A stretch of DNA of 64,000 nucleotides from Aliivibrio sp. S3MY1 (GCF_028765575.1 NZ_JARACO010000003.1:162236-226235); one strand, 5' to 3'; counted from the stretch's first letter, positions 8,800 through 17,829 are shown. The notes: generated from the letters alone by a model not told the origin. A program made the numbers and translations.

Positions 8800-9093
8800 C
8801 TAACGTTGACCTACAAGGTTGATATGGCAATGAATAGTTCTGGCGTTAGAGATACAGAAACATTTAATGAGCTGCAAAAGCTGCTGTCAACGTTCACTAT
8901 CCTATTTTACTGTACCAATAACTATAGCGTGTACTCAGCGAATCTACCGTGAGTACACGCTATAGGAAATATATACACAGAGAATAAACCTGATGTACAA
9001 ACTCGGCTCAAGCGATTAGTACGTAAAACAATAGGTTTTTCTAAAAGTGAAGAAATGCACGACAAGGTTATTGTAACGTTTATAGATCGTTAG
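8800..9093 (+). pseudogene. Decayed IS1-family transposase (InsA/InsB remnant)
   Basis: One reading frame from about 8809 to the TAG at 9091 still resembles IS1 transposase. DMAMNSSGVRDTE corresponds to the InsA helix-turn-helix segment. It is joined directly to ELQKLLSTFTILFYCTNNYS and then KRLVRKTIGFSKSEEMHDK, which match the C-terminal part of InsB. The middle of the transposase is missing (internal deletion), and a TGA interrupts the frame at 8950. No terminal inverted repeats or target duplications were recognised. It cannot encode an active enzyme. It marks past mobile-element activity next to the AT-rich chemoreceptor region. Confidence 0.75.
8922..8965. repeat. Perfect 16-bp inverted repeat inside the IS1 remnant
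   Basis: CTATAGCGTGTACTCA at 8922-8937 and its exact reverse complement at 8950-8965 flank a 12-base spacer. The repeat lies inside the former InsB reading frame and contains the premature TGA. Confidence 0.85.
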
Positions 9094-9225
9094 TATTAGT
9101 TGTGTTCAACAGATTGGAGTCGAGACCGATTTTATAATGTTTTTATTGAAATTAGAGTCTTATTTAATATATGAAGAGGTGATGTAGCTAATATTGTTTA
9201 TATCAAATGTAGACCTTTTTATATG

Positions 9226-9267
9226 AAAGAATAAAGAATAAAGAATAAAGAATAAAGAATAAAGAGT
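9226..9267. repeat. Heptanucleotide tandem array (AAAGAAT), 5 perfect copies plus 1 variant
   Basis: Five uninterrupted copies of AAAGAAT at 9226-9260 are followed by one variant copy AAAGAGT. The array abuts a second heptamer array at 9272. Seven-base units are prone to slipped-strand length change. Confidence 0.9.
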
Positions 9268-9271
9268 AAAG

Positions 9272-9313
9272 TATATTTTATATTTTATATTTTATATTTT
9301 ATATTTTATATTT
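9272..9313. repeat. Heptanucleotide tandem array (TATATTT), 6 perfect copies
   Basis: Six uninterrupted copies of TATATTT end 95 bases before the chemoreceptor start codon and 34 bases before a TATAAT match. The position suits an AT-rich upstream promoter element whose length can vary in 7-base steps. Confidence 0.9.
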
Positions 9314-9347
9314 TATTTATTTAGTCATTTGAGTTGAGAGTTAAATA

Positions 9348-9353
9348 TATAAT
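9348..9353 (+). promoter_or_regulatory. Candidate -10 element of the chemoreceptor gene
   Basis: An exact TATAAT lies 54 bases before the ATG at 9408. No good -35 hexamer stands at 16-18 bases upstream, so activity may depend on the AT-rich heptamer array or on an activator. In such AT-rich DNA a chance match is possible. Confidence 0.35.
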
Positions 9354-9407
9354 AAGAGTTGATAATGACCTCGACAGTACTTAGTAATTTAGTTGGAAAT
9401 AGTAAAA

Positions 9408-10715
9408 ATGATAAAAATGATAAAAATTAAAAATATAACAATAAATGGATACATAAAAGTATCATGTATACTTTTATTTGTTGTTATTAGTGTTGTATCT
9501 TTTAGTGATATTGCATCGTTATTGGCGTGTTTAGTTATCCCATTGTTGTTTTTGTTGGGAGCTAGTCTTTTGAAAATAAATAAATTAATTAATGAAAAAA
9601 TCAATTTTTATGAACAAATAATAGATGCATTTCAGCAGCCTATATCTGTAACTGATATGGATATGAAATGGACATTTCTGAATAAAGCAGCATTAGAACC
9701 ATTGGGAGTAACAAGAACTGATGTACTCGGTTCTTTATGTTCAGATTGGGGTGCAAAAATATGTGGCACAAAAGATTGTGGAATAACATGTCTTCGAAAT
9801 AATAAGCCTATAACACATTTTAATCAATGGGATAAAAATTTCAAAGTTGAAACTAATTTTTTAACTGGACTCAATGGCCAAAAGATAGGTCATATTGAAA
9901 TAGTTCAAGATGTTACAGAAAAAGTGATATTGAAAAATATCTATGACGTTATTGAGATGGCGAGCAGTAATTTATTTTCAGGGGCGACTAATTTAAATGA
10001 AGCTTGCGAATTACTGACTGTTGGTTCAGTTCAACAAGCTTCCTCTATTACTGAAGTAAGTAGTACCCTAAATTGTTTTATAGAAGAAGTGGCGAATAAT
10101 ACCGAATTAGTATCAAAGGCGAATAAGCTTTCCTCAGACACTAAAAGTGTCGTATTTCAAGCCTCGAAAGAAATGCAGAACTTAGATGATTCAATGATGG
10201 AAATTAATGAATCAAGTAATAAGATAAGTGAAGTGATTAATATCATAGCTGATATAGCATCACAAACGAACTTATTGGCTCTTAATGCTTCTATTGAGGC
10301 CGCTCGAGCAGGGGGACAAGGGCGAGGTTTCGCTGTGGTAGCTGATGAAGTCAGGCAGCTTGCAGAAAGAAGTAGTCAAGCAGCTAAAGAATCTGCTTTA
10401 TATATTCAAGAATCCAACGAAAGCATTAAAAAAGGCAATGATATTAGCCAAAAATGCAGAGTAGATTTGGCGCAGATAGCTAAACATATCTCTGATGTAT
10501 CTATAATTATTGAAAATATAGACAAGGCCTCAATGCAGCAATTGGATGGATTAAATCAAGTGAATCAAGTTATGTTTGAGATAGATAGCGTAGTGAATTT
10601 AAATGCATCTTCTGTGGAAGAAACCTCCGTCGAGGCAAAAGAATTATCAAAACTAGGAAGTATACTAAAAACTCAAGTCGATAAAATTAAGACGATTGAC
10701 GGATTATTTGAGTAA
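9408..10715 (+). CDS. Methyl-accepting chemotaxis protein with Cys-rich PAS domain
   Basis: A chemoreceptor of 435 residues. Two adjacent N-terminal hydrophobic segments (about 16-52) leave almost no periplasmic loop, so sensing must be cytoplasmic or within the membrane. A PAS-like domain follows (about 60-165) with a cysteine cluster near residues 108-130 ([19 protein letters not shown]), which could bind metal or sense redox. The C-terminal signalling domain has the kinase-contact tip around 280-310 ([20 protein letters not shown], then [18 protein letters not shown]). Upstream in-frame starts exist (TTG at 9393); the ATG at 9408 fits the GGA element best. The gene is AT-rich compared with its neighbours and follows IS debris and heptamer arrays, suggesting an accessory gene. 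Confidence 0.9.
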   Translation: MIKMIKIKNITINGYIKVSCILLFVVISVVSFSDIASLLACLVIPLLFLLGASLLKINKLINEKINFYEQIIDAFQQPISVTDMDMKWTFLNKAALEPLGVTRTDVLGSLCSDWGAKICGTKDCGITCLRNNKPITHFNQWDKNFKVETNFLTGLNGQKIGHIEIVQDVTEKVILKNIYDVIEMASSNLFSGATNLNEACELLTVGSVQQASSITEVSSTLNCFIEEVANNTELVSKANKLSSDTKSVVFQASKEMQNLDDSMMEINESSNKISEVINIIADIASQTNLLALNASIEAARAGGQGRGFAVVADEVRQLAERSSQAAKESALYIQESNESIKKGNDISQKCRVDLAQIAKHISDVSIIIENIDKASMQQLDGLNQVNQVMFEIDSVVNLNASSVEETSVEAKELSKLGSILKTQVDKIKTIDGLFE

Positions 10716-10756
10716 TGGACTAAATTTCTAAATGAAATTGACATTATTTTAATATA

Positions 10757-10799
10757 AGCAGTGATTAAGTAAAACTAGTCACTGTTTTATATTTTTTAT
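10757..10799 (+). terminator. Terminator after the chemoreceptor gene
   Basis: CAGTGA and TCACTG pair around a 14-base loop and are followed by TTTTATATTTTTTAT, about 45 bases after the stop. Confidence 0.65.
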
Positions 10800-10892
10800 C
10801 CATAGTTAGAGTTATATTATTATGTTGTGACTTGATATTCACTTATTGAATACTAGTATAAAAGTAGAGTGATACTTTTATAAGGGATTCAG

Positions 10893-12428
10893 ATGGGTAG
10901 TTTTTTTGCGTTATTTTTTATGTTAATACTTGGTCTTTTTCCTGTGAATGCTTCAGAGATTGATGCTTACGTTGAACAGCATGAAACACAGTTATTTTAT
11001 CCACAATTAGTTGCTCGTTTTTATCAAAATGAACAGCTGAAATGGTACTCACCAAACGCGCGGAAAAACTTAGAAAATCAATTAGCGTTATTGGTTCTTG
11101 CTGATCTTAATAATGCTCTTGAGCAACGCTACTATCATTTACAAAATTCAAAAGATCTGGAATACGATATTTTAGCAACAGATACCTTAATTTATCTTCT
11201 TACCTATCAATCTAAAATACCAAAAAGAGGACGCGGTTGGTTTTTTGGTAGTCGGCTTGATGAGCATATAGGTGAACCCTACCCACAGATTATCTCTTCA
11301 ATAAATAGTGCTTTTACTGATGAACGATTGGATTACCTTACCCAAACTTTAGCTCCTAACTCAGAGAAGTACGAGGGGTTTTACGGACATTTGTTGAGCT
11401 ATTATGATCCTTACAGTGAGCCAATTGAGAAACTAACCTCTTCTAAACTTATAAGGCCTAACCAAGAGATCTCTTATGTTTCGCTGGTTAATCGTCTTTA
11501 TGTTGCCGGCGAGCTGACGAAAGAAGAAAGCAGAGAGCTCTTATTACATGATAACGGTCTTTATAATTTAGAACTTGTTGATGTTGTAAAACGTTTTCAA
11601 AAGCGCCACGGATTGTTGCCTGATGGGATAATTGGACCTAAAACTAAATATTGGTTGAACATGTCGGCAAAAGAGCGTGTTCGTATCATGGCATTAAATA
11701 TTCAGCGATTACGCTTATGGGAAAATAAAAAAGCGCGTTTTGTGCTTGTGAATATCCCATCTTATGAAATGCAATATTGGCAAGAAGATGAGCTGTTGTT
11801 TCACAGTAAAGTGATTGTAGGGAAACTGGCAAGAAAAACACCATTGTTTTCGACATATCTTAATTCCATCGTTTTCAATCCTAGGTGGAAGGTACCAACG
11901 AAAATTATGAAAGAAGATATTTTGCCAAAAGCATTTAATGATAAAGGCTTTTTACAAGCACAAAACTTTGAAATTGTACCCACTTGGTTAAGTGATGAGG
12001 TTATTCCTATTGAAGATATCGATTGGGAACAGATGAGTATTGAAACCTTTCCTTATAAGTTGAGACAAAAATCAGGTAATAGTAATGCGCTTGGTCGTTA
12101 TAAATTTAATACACCTAATCGAAATGCCATTTATTTGCATGATACGCCATCCAAATCACTTTTTAGAAAACAAACGAGAGCTTATAGCTCAGGGTGTATT
12201 CGAGTTGAAAGAGCGTCGGAGTTCGCCCAACTCTTAATGAAAGAGTCCCATTTTTCTAAAAAAGAGTATCGTAATTATCATCAGTTACCTGAAACTAAAG
12301 AAGCATTTTTATCTCAAATGATCTCGGTATATACGATTTATCAGACAGCGTGGATTGATGAAAAGAACCAAGTTCAGTTTAGAGATGATATTTATAAGTA
12401 TGATCAATGGAGTAAGTCTAAAAATTGA
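10893..12428 (+). CDS. ldtD: L,D-transpeptidase (LdtD/YcbB-like)
   Basis: A periplasmic L,D-transpeptidase of 511 residues that makes 3-3 crosslinks in peptidoglycan. It starts with a signal peptide or membrane anchor (about residues 1-20, ending PVNA). A scaffold region follows, then a peptidoglycan-binding repeat near 225-250 (VVKRFQKRHGLLPDGIIGPKT). The YkuD catalytic domain covers about 280-450 and carries HDTPSKSLF and SSGCIRVE with the nucleophile Cys at about 435. It is shorter than E. coli LdtD (615 residues) but has the same domain order. mepK follows, as in the E. coli ycbB-ycbK order, linking crosslink formation with crosslink cleavage. Confidence 0.9.
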   Translation: MGSFFALFFMLILGLFPVNASEIDAYVEQHETQLFYPQLVARFYQNEQLKWYSPNARKNLENQLALLVLADLNNALEQRYYHLQNSKDLEYDILATDTLIYLLTYQSKIPKRGRGWFFGSRLDEHIGEPYPQIISSINSAFTDERLDYLTQTLAPNSEKYEGFYGHLLSYYDPYSEPIEKLTSSKLIRPNQEISYVSLVNRLYVAGELTKEESRELLLHDNGLYNLELVDVVKRFQKRHGLLPDGIIGPKTKYWLNMSAKERVRIMALNIQRLRLWENKKARFVLVNIPSYEMQYWQEDELLFHSKVIVGKLARKTPLFSTYLNSIVFNPRWKVPTKIMKEDILPKAFNDKGFLQAQNFEIVPTWLSDEVIPIEDIDWEQMSIETFPYKLRQKSGNSNALGRYKFNTPNRNAIYLHDTPSKSLFRKQTRAYSSGCIRVERASEFAQLLMKESHFSKKEYRNYHQLPETKEAFLSQMISVYTIYQTAWIDEKNQVQFRDDIYKYDQWSKSKN

Positions 12429-12474
12429 CCAATAATTGACATTTAGTATTGAGTATAAAAATAGATATAGTTCA

Positions 12475-12602
12475 ATAAGTAAGCTGTTCACTGTGTTTTT
12501 AGCTAAAAAATAATATTGTTCATTATTTGACCGCTGATGAGGAAGTGTGTATCTTCTCGCTCAGTTATTGATTGATCTATTTATAAGTGAGCTGTTTACT
12601 GT
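12475..12602. repeat. Imperfect 20-bp direct repeat between ldtD and mepK
   Basis: ATAAGTAAGCTGTTCACTGT at 12475-12494 recurs as ATAAGTGAGCTGTTTACTGT at 12583-12602 (18 of 20 identical, 108 bases apart). The second copy ends exactly at the mepK ATG. Confidence 0.6.
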
Positions 12603-13151
12603 ATGTCTGAATTTAGTCCATTACGCCGTAAAATCCTGCTTGGTAGCGCTGCTACTGCTGGTTTAAGTCTATTTCCTACGTTATCTTTCGCATTACAATT
12701 TGAAGAGTCACCTCGTAAACTCGCATTAAATAATTTGCATACTGGTGAAGAACTACAGACTGAATATTTCAATGGACGAAGTTATCAGAATATAGAACTG
12801 GCAAAATTAAATCATTTATGTCGTGATTTCAGACGTAATGAAAGTATTGAGATGGACAAGCGCTTATTTGACCAATTATCAGCGATTCAAAATGTCATTG
12901 GCTGCGATACACAAGTTCAAATTATCTCAGGCTATCGTTCACCTGCGACAAATGAGATGCTAAGTGCGAAGTCAGGTGGTGTTGCTAAAAAAAGTTTGCA
13001 TATGCTAGGCAAAGCCATGGATTTTCGCTTAGAAGGCGTCCCATTGGCTGAAGTGAGAAAAGCGGCATTATCATTAAAAGCGGGCGGAGTAGGGTATTAT
13101 CCAGGCAGTAACTTTGTTCATATTGATACGGGTAGAGTGCGTTTTTGGTAA
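12603..13151 (+). CDS. mepK: Murein DD-endopeptidase MepK-like (YcbK, DUF882/M15)
   Basis: A 182-residue exported zinc peptidase of the DUF882/M15 group; E. coli MepK cleaves peptidoglycan crosslinks to allow wall expansion. The N-terminus is a twin-arginine signal (RRKILLGSAATAGLSLFP), so it is exported folded. Catalytic-domain motifs are GYRSPATNEML, KKSLHMLGKAMDFR (zinc His and Asp) and GGVGYYPGSNFVHIDTG (second zinc His). It lies 174 bases after ldtD on the same strand, as in other gammaproteobacteria. The start codon follows a direct-repeat copy and has only a weak ribosome binding site (GTGAG about 11 bases upstream). Confidence 0.9.
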   Translation: MSEFSPLRRKILLGSAATAGLSLFPTLSFALQFEESPRKLALNNLHTGEELQTEYFNGRSYQNIELAKLNHLCRDFRRNESIEMDKRLFDQLSAIQNVIGCDTQVQIISGYRSPATNEMLSAKSGGVAKKSLHMLGKAMDFRLEGVPLAEVRKAALSLKAGGVGYYPGSNFVHIDTGRVRFW

Positions 13152-13211
13152 TCAATGTTTAGGTTATACCCCGTAAGGTTCAACAGACCGTTAGGTTAAA
13201 TAAACAGCAAA

Positions 13212-13240
13212 AAAATGGCGACCGCATTGGTCGCCATTTT
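13212..13240 (+). terminator. Bidirectional terminator between mepK and asnS
   Basis: AAAATGGCGACC pairs with GGTCGCCATTTT around a 5-base loop, followed by TTG. The A-run and T-run on the two sides allow action for both convergent genes. The same stem core occurs at 39186-39219. Confidence 0.85.
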
Positions 13241-13267
13241 TGTATTCATTACTTTCTACTTAATCTA

Positions 13268-13295
13268 TTCTTACAGAGCTCATGTTCTGTAAGAA
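13268..13295. other. 10-bp perfect inverted repeat in the asnS 3' region
   Basis: TTCTTACAGA and TCTGTAAGAA flank an 8-base loop just beyond the asnS stop. The A-run follows the stem on the + strand, so on the asnS strand the U-run is on the wrong side for a classical terminator. It may be a 3'-end stabilising structure. Confidence 0.5.
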
Positions 13296-13303
13296 AAAAC
13301 AAA

Positions 13304-14704
13304 TTAGAAGTTAGCTGAACGTGGAGTACGTGGGAACGGGATAACGTCACGAACGTTGCCCATACCAGTTACATAAGATACTAGACGCTCAAAGCCAAGA
13401 CCGAAACCAGCATGAGGAACAGTACCATAACGACGTAAATCGCGGTACCAACCCATGTGCTCAGGGTCAATGCCCATCTCAATCATACGTGCATCAAGAA
13501 CGTCTAAACGCTCTTCACGTTGAGAACCACCGATGATCTCACCAATACCTGGTGCAAGAACATCCATCGCAGCAACCGTCTTACCATCGTCATTTTGACG
13601 CATGTAGAATGCTTTGATGTCTTTCGGGTAGTTCTTAACGATTACAGGTGCTTTGAAGTGCTCTTCAGCAAGGTAACGTTCATGCTCAGAAGACATATCG
13701 ATGCCCCACTCAACATCAAACTCAAATGTACGGCCAGAATCTTTCAAGATTTGGATAGCATCTGTGTAGTCAACTTGTGCGAAATCAGAGCTTACGAATT
13801 GCTCTAGACGAGTGATTGCTTGTTTGTCGATGCGAGAAGCAAAGAATTCAAGGTCATCACGACGCTCAGCAAGAACGGCTTCGAATACATACTTAAGCAT
13901 GTCTTCAGCAAGCTTAGCTACGTCATCAAGAGTAGCGAAAGCAACTTCAGGCTCAACCATCCAGAATTCAGCTAGGTGGCGGCTTGTGTGTGAGTTTTCA
14001 GCACGGAAAGTAGGACCGAATGTGTAAACTTTGCTTAGTGCACAAGCGTAAGTTTCCGCATTAAGCTGACCAGATACGGTTAGGAATGTTTCTTTACCAA
14101 AGAAATCTTTGTCGTAATCAACATTGCCTTTGTCATCCATAGGAAGGTTCGCGTGATCTAATGTAGAAACACGGAACATTTCACCAGCGCCTTCAGCATC
14201 AGATGATGTGATTAGCGGAGCAGACATCCAGAAGTAGCCTTGCTCGTGGTAAAAACGGTGAATCGCCTGAGATAGACAGTTACGAACACGTGCAACCGCG
14301 CCGATCACGTTAGTACGTGGGCGAAGGTGTGCAACTTCACGTAAATATTCAATTGAGTGACGAGTCTTAGCCATTGGGTAAGTGTCAGCGTCTTCAACCC
14401 AACCTACAACTTTAACTTCAGTTGCCGCTAGCTCAAAATCTTGACCTTTAGCAGGAGAAGCAACGATAGTACCCGTTACTTCAACAGAACAACCTGTTGT
14501 TAGTTTAAGAACTTCGTCATTGTAATTATTTAAGTCATTAGGAACTACGGCCTGAATCGGATCGAAACAAGAACCGTCATAGATAGCTAGGAAAGAGATC
14601 CCAGCTTTAGAGTCGCGACGTGAACGGATCCAACCGCGAACAGTTACTTCACTGTCAACCGCTAGTTTGCCGCTTAATACGTCTGTTACAGGCGCGTAAG
14701 TCAT
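13304..14704 (-). CDS. asnS: Asparagine-tRNA ligase
   Basis: A cytoplasmic class II aminoacyl-tRNA synthetase that charges tRNA-Asn. The 466-residue protein has an N-terminal anticodon-binding OB fold (about 1-115, [19 protein letters not shown]). The class II core has motif 2 in [20 protein letters not shown] and motif 3 in [15 protein letters not shown]. An upstream in-frame ATG at 14722 exists, but [16 protein letters not shown] is the usual start in vibrios and has GGAG upstream, so 14704 is preferred. It is monocistronic and faces queD divergently. The sequence is close to the Vibrio orthologues I remember. Confidence 0.97.
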   Translation of the reverse strand: MTYAPVTDVLSGKLAVDSEVTVRGWIRSRRDSKAGISFLAIYDGSCFDPIQAVVPNDLNNYNDEVLKLTTGCSVEVTGTIVASPAKGQDFELAATEVKVVGWVEDADTYPMAKTRHSIEYLREVAHLRPRTNVIGAVARVRNCLSQAIHRFYHEQGYFWMSAPLITSSDAEGAGEMFRVSTLDHANLPMDDKGNVDYDKDFFGKETFLTVSGQLNAETYACALSKVYTFGPTFRAENSHTSRHLAEFWMVEPEVAFATLDDVAKLAEDMLKYVFEAVLAERRDDLEFFASRIDKQAITRLEQFVSSDFAQVDYTDAIQILKDSGRTFEFDVEWGIDMSSEHERYLAEEHFKAPVIVKNYPKDIKAFYMRQNDDGKTVAAMDVLAPGIGEIIGGSQREERLDVLDARMIEMGIDPEHMGWYRDLRRYGTVPHAGFGLGFERLVSYVTGMGNVRDVIPFPRTPRSANF

Positions 14705-14904
14705 GTTAATTACATTCTCCATTGTTGTGCTACATGCACGAATATTTTTATTTCAAGAAATACATATTACCTTTCTTATTGATAGCTTCAAGTGTTGTTG
14801 TTCTATAAACGTGATTTTTCAGAATAAGAATCAATTTTCGATCTAAATTAGCCGAAAAAATCGCCAATATTACAAGGTAATAGGTAACTTACAGGTTGTG
14901 AGTC

Positions 14905-14934
14905 TTGTTGTTTAGTAGGGAAGTAGAGTACTAT
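14905..14934 (+). promoter_or_regulatory. Candidate sigma-70 promoter for queD
   Basis: TTGTTG and TACTAT are separated by 18 bases; the -10 ends 37 bases before the queD start codon. The match is partial at both hexamers. Confidence 0.35.
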
Positions 14935-14971
14935 CGCTGCTTCATAATATAGGTAATAGAGATTTTAACTA

Positions 14972-15334
14972 ATGACAACTGAACTATATAAAGACTTCAT
15001 GTTTGAAGCAGCACACCATTTACCACATGTACCAGAAGGTCATAAATGTGGTCGTCTTCATGGTCACTCTTTTTTAGTTCGTTTGTATGTTGAAGGTGAA
15101 GTTGACCAACATACGGGTTGGGTAATTGATTTCTCTGAAATTAAAGCGGCATTTAAACCAACCTATGATCGCCTTGACCATTATTACTTAAACGACATTG
15201 AAGGGTTAGAAAACCCAACAAGTGAAGTTTTAGCTAAGTGGATTTGGAACGAAGTAAAACCAAGTTTGCCACTACTAAGCAAAATTGAAATTAAAGAAAC
15301 ATGTACTGCAGGTTGTACTTACCGCGGTGAGTAA
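14972..15334 (+). CDS. queD: 6-carboxy-5,6,7,8-tetrahydropterin synthase QueD
   Basis: QueD converts 7,8-dihydroneopterin triphosphate to 6-carboxytetrahydropterin, an early step of queuosine (7-deazaguanine) tRNA modification. The 120-residue length is typical. Visible are the zinc-binding histidines (AAHHLPH and LHGHSF), the catalytic Cys in HKCGRLHGH, and the C-terminal [11 protein letters not shown] substrate-binding region. It stands as a single gene divergent from asnS, with a strong terminator immediately after. No preQ1 riboswitch was recognised in the 267-base upstream region. Confidence 0.95.
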   Translation: MTTELYKDFMFEAAHHLPHVPEGHKCGRLHGHSFLVRLYVEGEVDQHTGWVIDFSEIKAAFKPTYDRLDHYYLNDIEGLENPTSEVLAKWIWNEVKPSLPLLSKIEIKETCTAGCTYRGE

Positions 15335-15355
15335 TCTAAATTAACTGTCATGTTT

Positions 15356-15386
15356 AGAGAGGGCTGAATTATTCAGCCCTTTTTTA
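15356..15386 (+). terminator. Terminator after queD
   Basis: GGGCTGA and TCAGCCC pair around a 5-base loop and are followed by TTTTTT. It touches the stop codon of the convergent gene at 15384. Confidence 0.85.
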
Positions 15387-16400
15387 TGCCTGCCGTATAT
15401 GTGCAGTAATTGAAACTAGCGCATGATCGGTACTGAATTGGTCAATATCAAATCTAGGGTTCACAATATGTTGATCTGTCACCGTATAATCAACGACTTC
15501 TAAAATATTGCCCGAAAATGAGCTATCAAATTCGTTAGATAACAAGATGTAATCCAATACAGACCCTTTTGATCCGTAGTAATGGGTACTTACTCGCTCT
15601 TCCAATAAATCTGCGCCTTTTAATCCACAATAAATATCCCAACTGTCTTTAAGCTGAAATCGAGCAAGATAATCGGTACTGAATTTATCGAATCGAAGTT
15701 CATGAGAAAGCAGCCCTTGAAATTCATCATGAAACAAAGGTTTATTAAAATCGCCCATTATAATTACAGGCTGGTTTGATTCTTTGCGTTGCTGAACAAT
15801 ATAGTTATGTAGAATATTCGCTTCTAATCCACGCTGAACCGTCGAAAGCCAAGAGCCCAATTGTTCATCATGAAGTTGATGAAGAGAAGAACGGTTCTCT
15901 TCATCCGTTTCGTTACTCTCTTCTGGTTCTTTAGGGCGCTGAGATTTGAAGTGAACGACATAACAGTCAGTAATCCCAAGATGAGGTAGCTCAATAGAGG
16001 CATGGACAGGTACGCGATTAAATTCAAATTCAATCCCAAAGCGAGATAATTGAGCTTGCTCGGCAATCACTGGTTGAGCATTTAAAATTGGATAACGTGA
16101 AGCAAAGGCAACCACAGGGGAGTTGAAGACATAGCCATCTTCAGATTTTGGTTCATCGACAGTGGCAAAATAGGAATAACCAAGCTCATAAACTAAAGCC
16201 TCTAAAGCGCTTGAACTGAAAACTTCTTGAAAACCAATTACATCAGAATTTAACGCGGTGATCTTATCCTTAAACCAGCCTTGTTTCTTCAGCCATTCAT
16301 CTTGAGTTAGTATATTTTCAAAATCGTAATATGCATTAGGCGGCTCAACAAAGTTGAACATATTGATGGTGGTAAACGTTAGGCTTTCAGGAGATGGCAA
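15384..16400 (-). CDS. Endonuclease/exonuclease/phosphatase-family protein
   Basis: A 338-residue cytoplasmic protein of the DNase I-like endonuclease/exonuclease/phosphatase superfamily. Catalytic-core motifs appear in order: N in TTINMFNF, the metal-binding Glu in GFQEVFSS, GDFNKPL, and the terminal STDHALVSI with the Asp-His pair. No signal peptide is seen, which argues against a secreted nuclease or sphingomyelinase. The substrate (nucleic acid, phospholipid or inositol phosphate) cannot be told from sequence. It is convergent with queD and divergent from sbcD; that neighbourhood is suggestive but not evidence of a repair role. Confidence 0.8.
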   Translation of the reverse strand: MPSPESLTFTTINMFNFVEPPNAYYDFENILTQDEWLKKQGWFKDKITALNSDVIGFQEVFSSSALEALVYELGYSYFATVDEPKSEDGYVFNSPVVAFASRYPILNAQPVIAEQAQLSRFGIEFEFNRVPVHASIELPHLGITDCYVVHFKSQRPKEPEESNETDEENRSSLHQLHDEQLGSWLSTVQRGLEANILHNYIVQQRKESNQPVIIMGDFNKPLFHDEFQGLLSHELRFDKFSTDYLARFQLKDSWDIYCGLKGADLLEERVSTHYYGSKGSVLDYILLSNEFDSSFSGNILEVVDYTVTDQHIVNPRFDIDQFSTDHALVSITAHIRQA

Positions 16401-16584
16401 ATTAGATACTCATGTTGTTATTATCGATGGAATAGACGTTTATTAAACAAAGTATAACAGCATGAAGTAAGGTCAACACCTGCTAATAGTTTTAAGTTTA
16501 AAAGCTTATAAAAGTACATAGTTTCGCTCCCAGATGGTATAAAATGGGTATCGTCTTCTCTATCCATCAAACAAGTTGATATTT

Positions 16585-17829
16585 ATGCGTATTTTACATA
16601 CTTCTGATTGGCATCTAGGTCAAAATTTCTTCACTAAAAGTCGTCGTAATGAGCATCAAAAATTCATTAGTTGGCTACTTGAACAAGTCCAAGAAAATGC
16701 CATTAATGCGGTCATCATTGCCGGTGATGTGTTTGATACGGGCGCGCCGCCAAGTTACGCGCGTGAAATGTATAACCAATTTGTGGTGGAGATGAACAAA
16801 GTAAACTGCGAATTGATCGTGCTTGGTGGCAATCATGATTCGGTTTCGACACTCAATGAATCAAAACAACTGTTAGCTCATTTAAACGCACGAGTCATTG
16901 CGAATACCAATGATGACTTATCCACTCAATTATTAACGCTTCCAAACAGTGATGGTACAGTGGGCGCTATTTTGTGTGCGATTCCATTTATTCGCCCACG
17001 TGACGTTGTCACTAGTGTGGCAGGCTCAACCGGTGTAGAGAAACAACAAGCGCTCGGTGAAGCGATTAAACAGCACTATCATCAGTTGTATCAAAAAGCG
17101 CTAGAGTTAAGATCTGAGTTAGATCTAGATGTACCTATTATCGCAACGGGTCACTTAACGGCATTAGGCGTTAAACAATCAGATTCAGTTCGTGATATTT
17201 ATATTGGCACATTAGATGGCTTTGCTGCCGATGGTTTCCCGCCTGCAGATTACATCGCGCTTGGTCATATTCACCGCCCTCAACTTGTGGCTAAATCTGA
17301 GCATATTCGTTATTCCGGCTCACCAATCCCATTAAGCTTTGATGAATTAAAATCTCAAAAACAAGTGGTGCTGGTGGAGTTTGATAAAGCAAGCGTAACT
17401 CAAATTACCCCGATTAATGTCCCTATGTTTCAACAAATGAAGGCATTAAAAGGCGATTTAGAGACAATAGAGCAAGAATTAGCGCAATTTACAGAGTGTG
17501 AAGAAACCACTTGGCTATGCATTGAAGTTGAAGTTCAAGACTATTTATCCGATCTACAGCAACGAATTCAATCCTTAACTCAAGATTTGAATGTAGAAGT
17601 GCTGCAATTACGTCGAGCAAGAAATCGCAGTGAACAAACCTTAGCGCAAGAAAAAACAGAAACACTAGCGGAGTTAACGCCTTTTGATGTGTTTACTAAA
17701 CGTATAGAGCAAGAGACGTTTGAAACAGAAAAAGAGCAACAACGCGCAGAGCGAATGACGACTAAGTTTAAGCAGATTTTGTCAGAAGTAGAACACAAAG
17801 ATACCGATCCACAAGAAGGTGATGCATGA
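16585..17829 (+). CDS. sbcD: Exonuclease subunit SbcD
   Basis: SbcD is the Mre11-like nuclease subunit of SbcCD, which cuts DNA hairpins and protein-blocked ends. The 414-residue protein shows the metallophosphatase motifs in order: HTSDWHLGQ, IAGDVFDTG, LGGNHDSVS, TGHLTA and LGHIHRP. The start at 16585 gives MRILHTSDWHLGQ, the family norm; a TTG at 16576 is rejected. The stop overlaps the sbcC start (ATGA), so the two subunits are translationally coupled in the usual sbcDC operon. Confidence 0.96.
   Translation: MRILHTSDWHLGQNFFTKSRRNEHQKFISWLLEQVQENAINAVIIAGDVFDTGAPPSYAREMYNQFVVEMNKVNCELIVLGGNHDSVSTLNESKQLLAHLNARVIANTNDDLSTQLLTLPNSDGTVGAILCAIPFIRPRDVVTSVAGSTGVEKQQALGEAIKQHYHQLYQKALELRSELDLDVPIIATGHLTALGVKQSDSVRDIYIGTLDGFAADGFPPADYIALGHIHRPQLVAKSEHIRYSGSPIPLSFDELKSQKQVVLVEFDKASVTQITPINVPMFQQMKALKGDLETIEQELAQFTECEETTWLCIEVEVQDYLSDLQQRIQSLTQDLNVEVLQLRRARNRSEQTLAQEKTETLAELTPFDVFTKRIEQETFETEKEQQRAERMTTKFKQILSEVEHKDTDPQEGDA

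Noticed and set aside
8922..8965. Possible attC site, IS200/IS605 end or operator
   Set aside because: The arms lack attC core sites and lie in frame inside an IS1-type transposase remnant, which explains most of the sequence.
9226..9313. Possible CRISPR-like array
   Set aside because: The units are contiguous 7-mers without spacers, and there are no cas genes.
14723..14971. PreQ1 riboswitch upstream of queD
   Set aside because: I could not find the short conserved pseudoknot elements; the region is plain AT-rich sequence.
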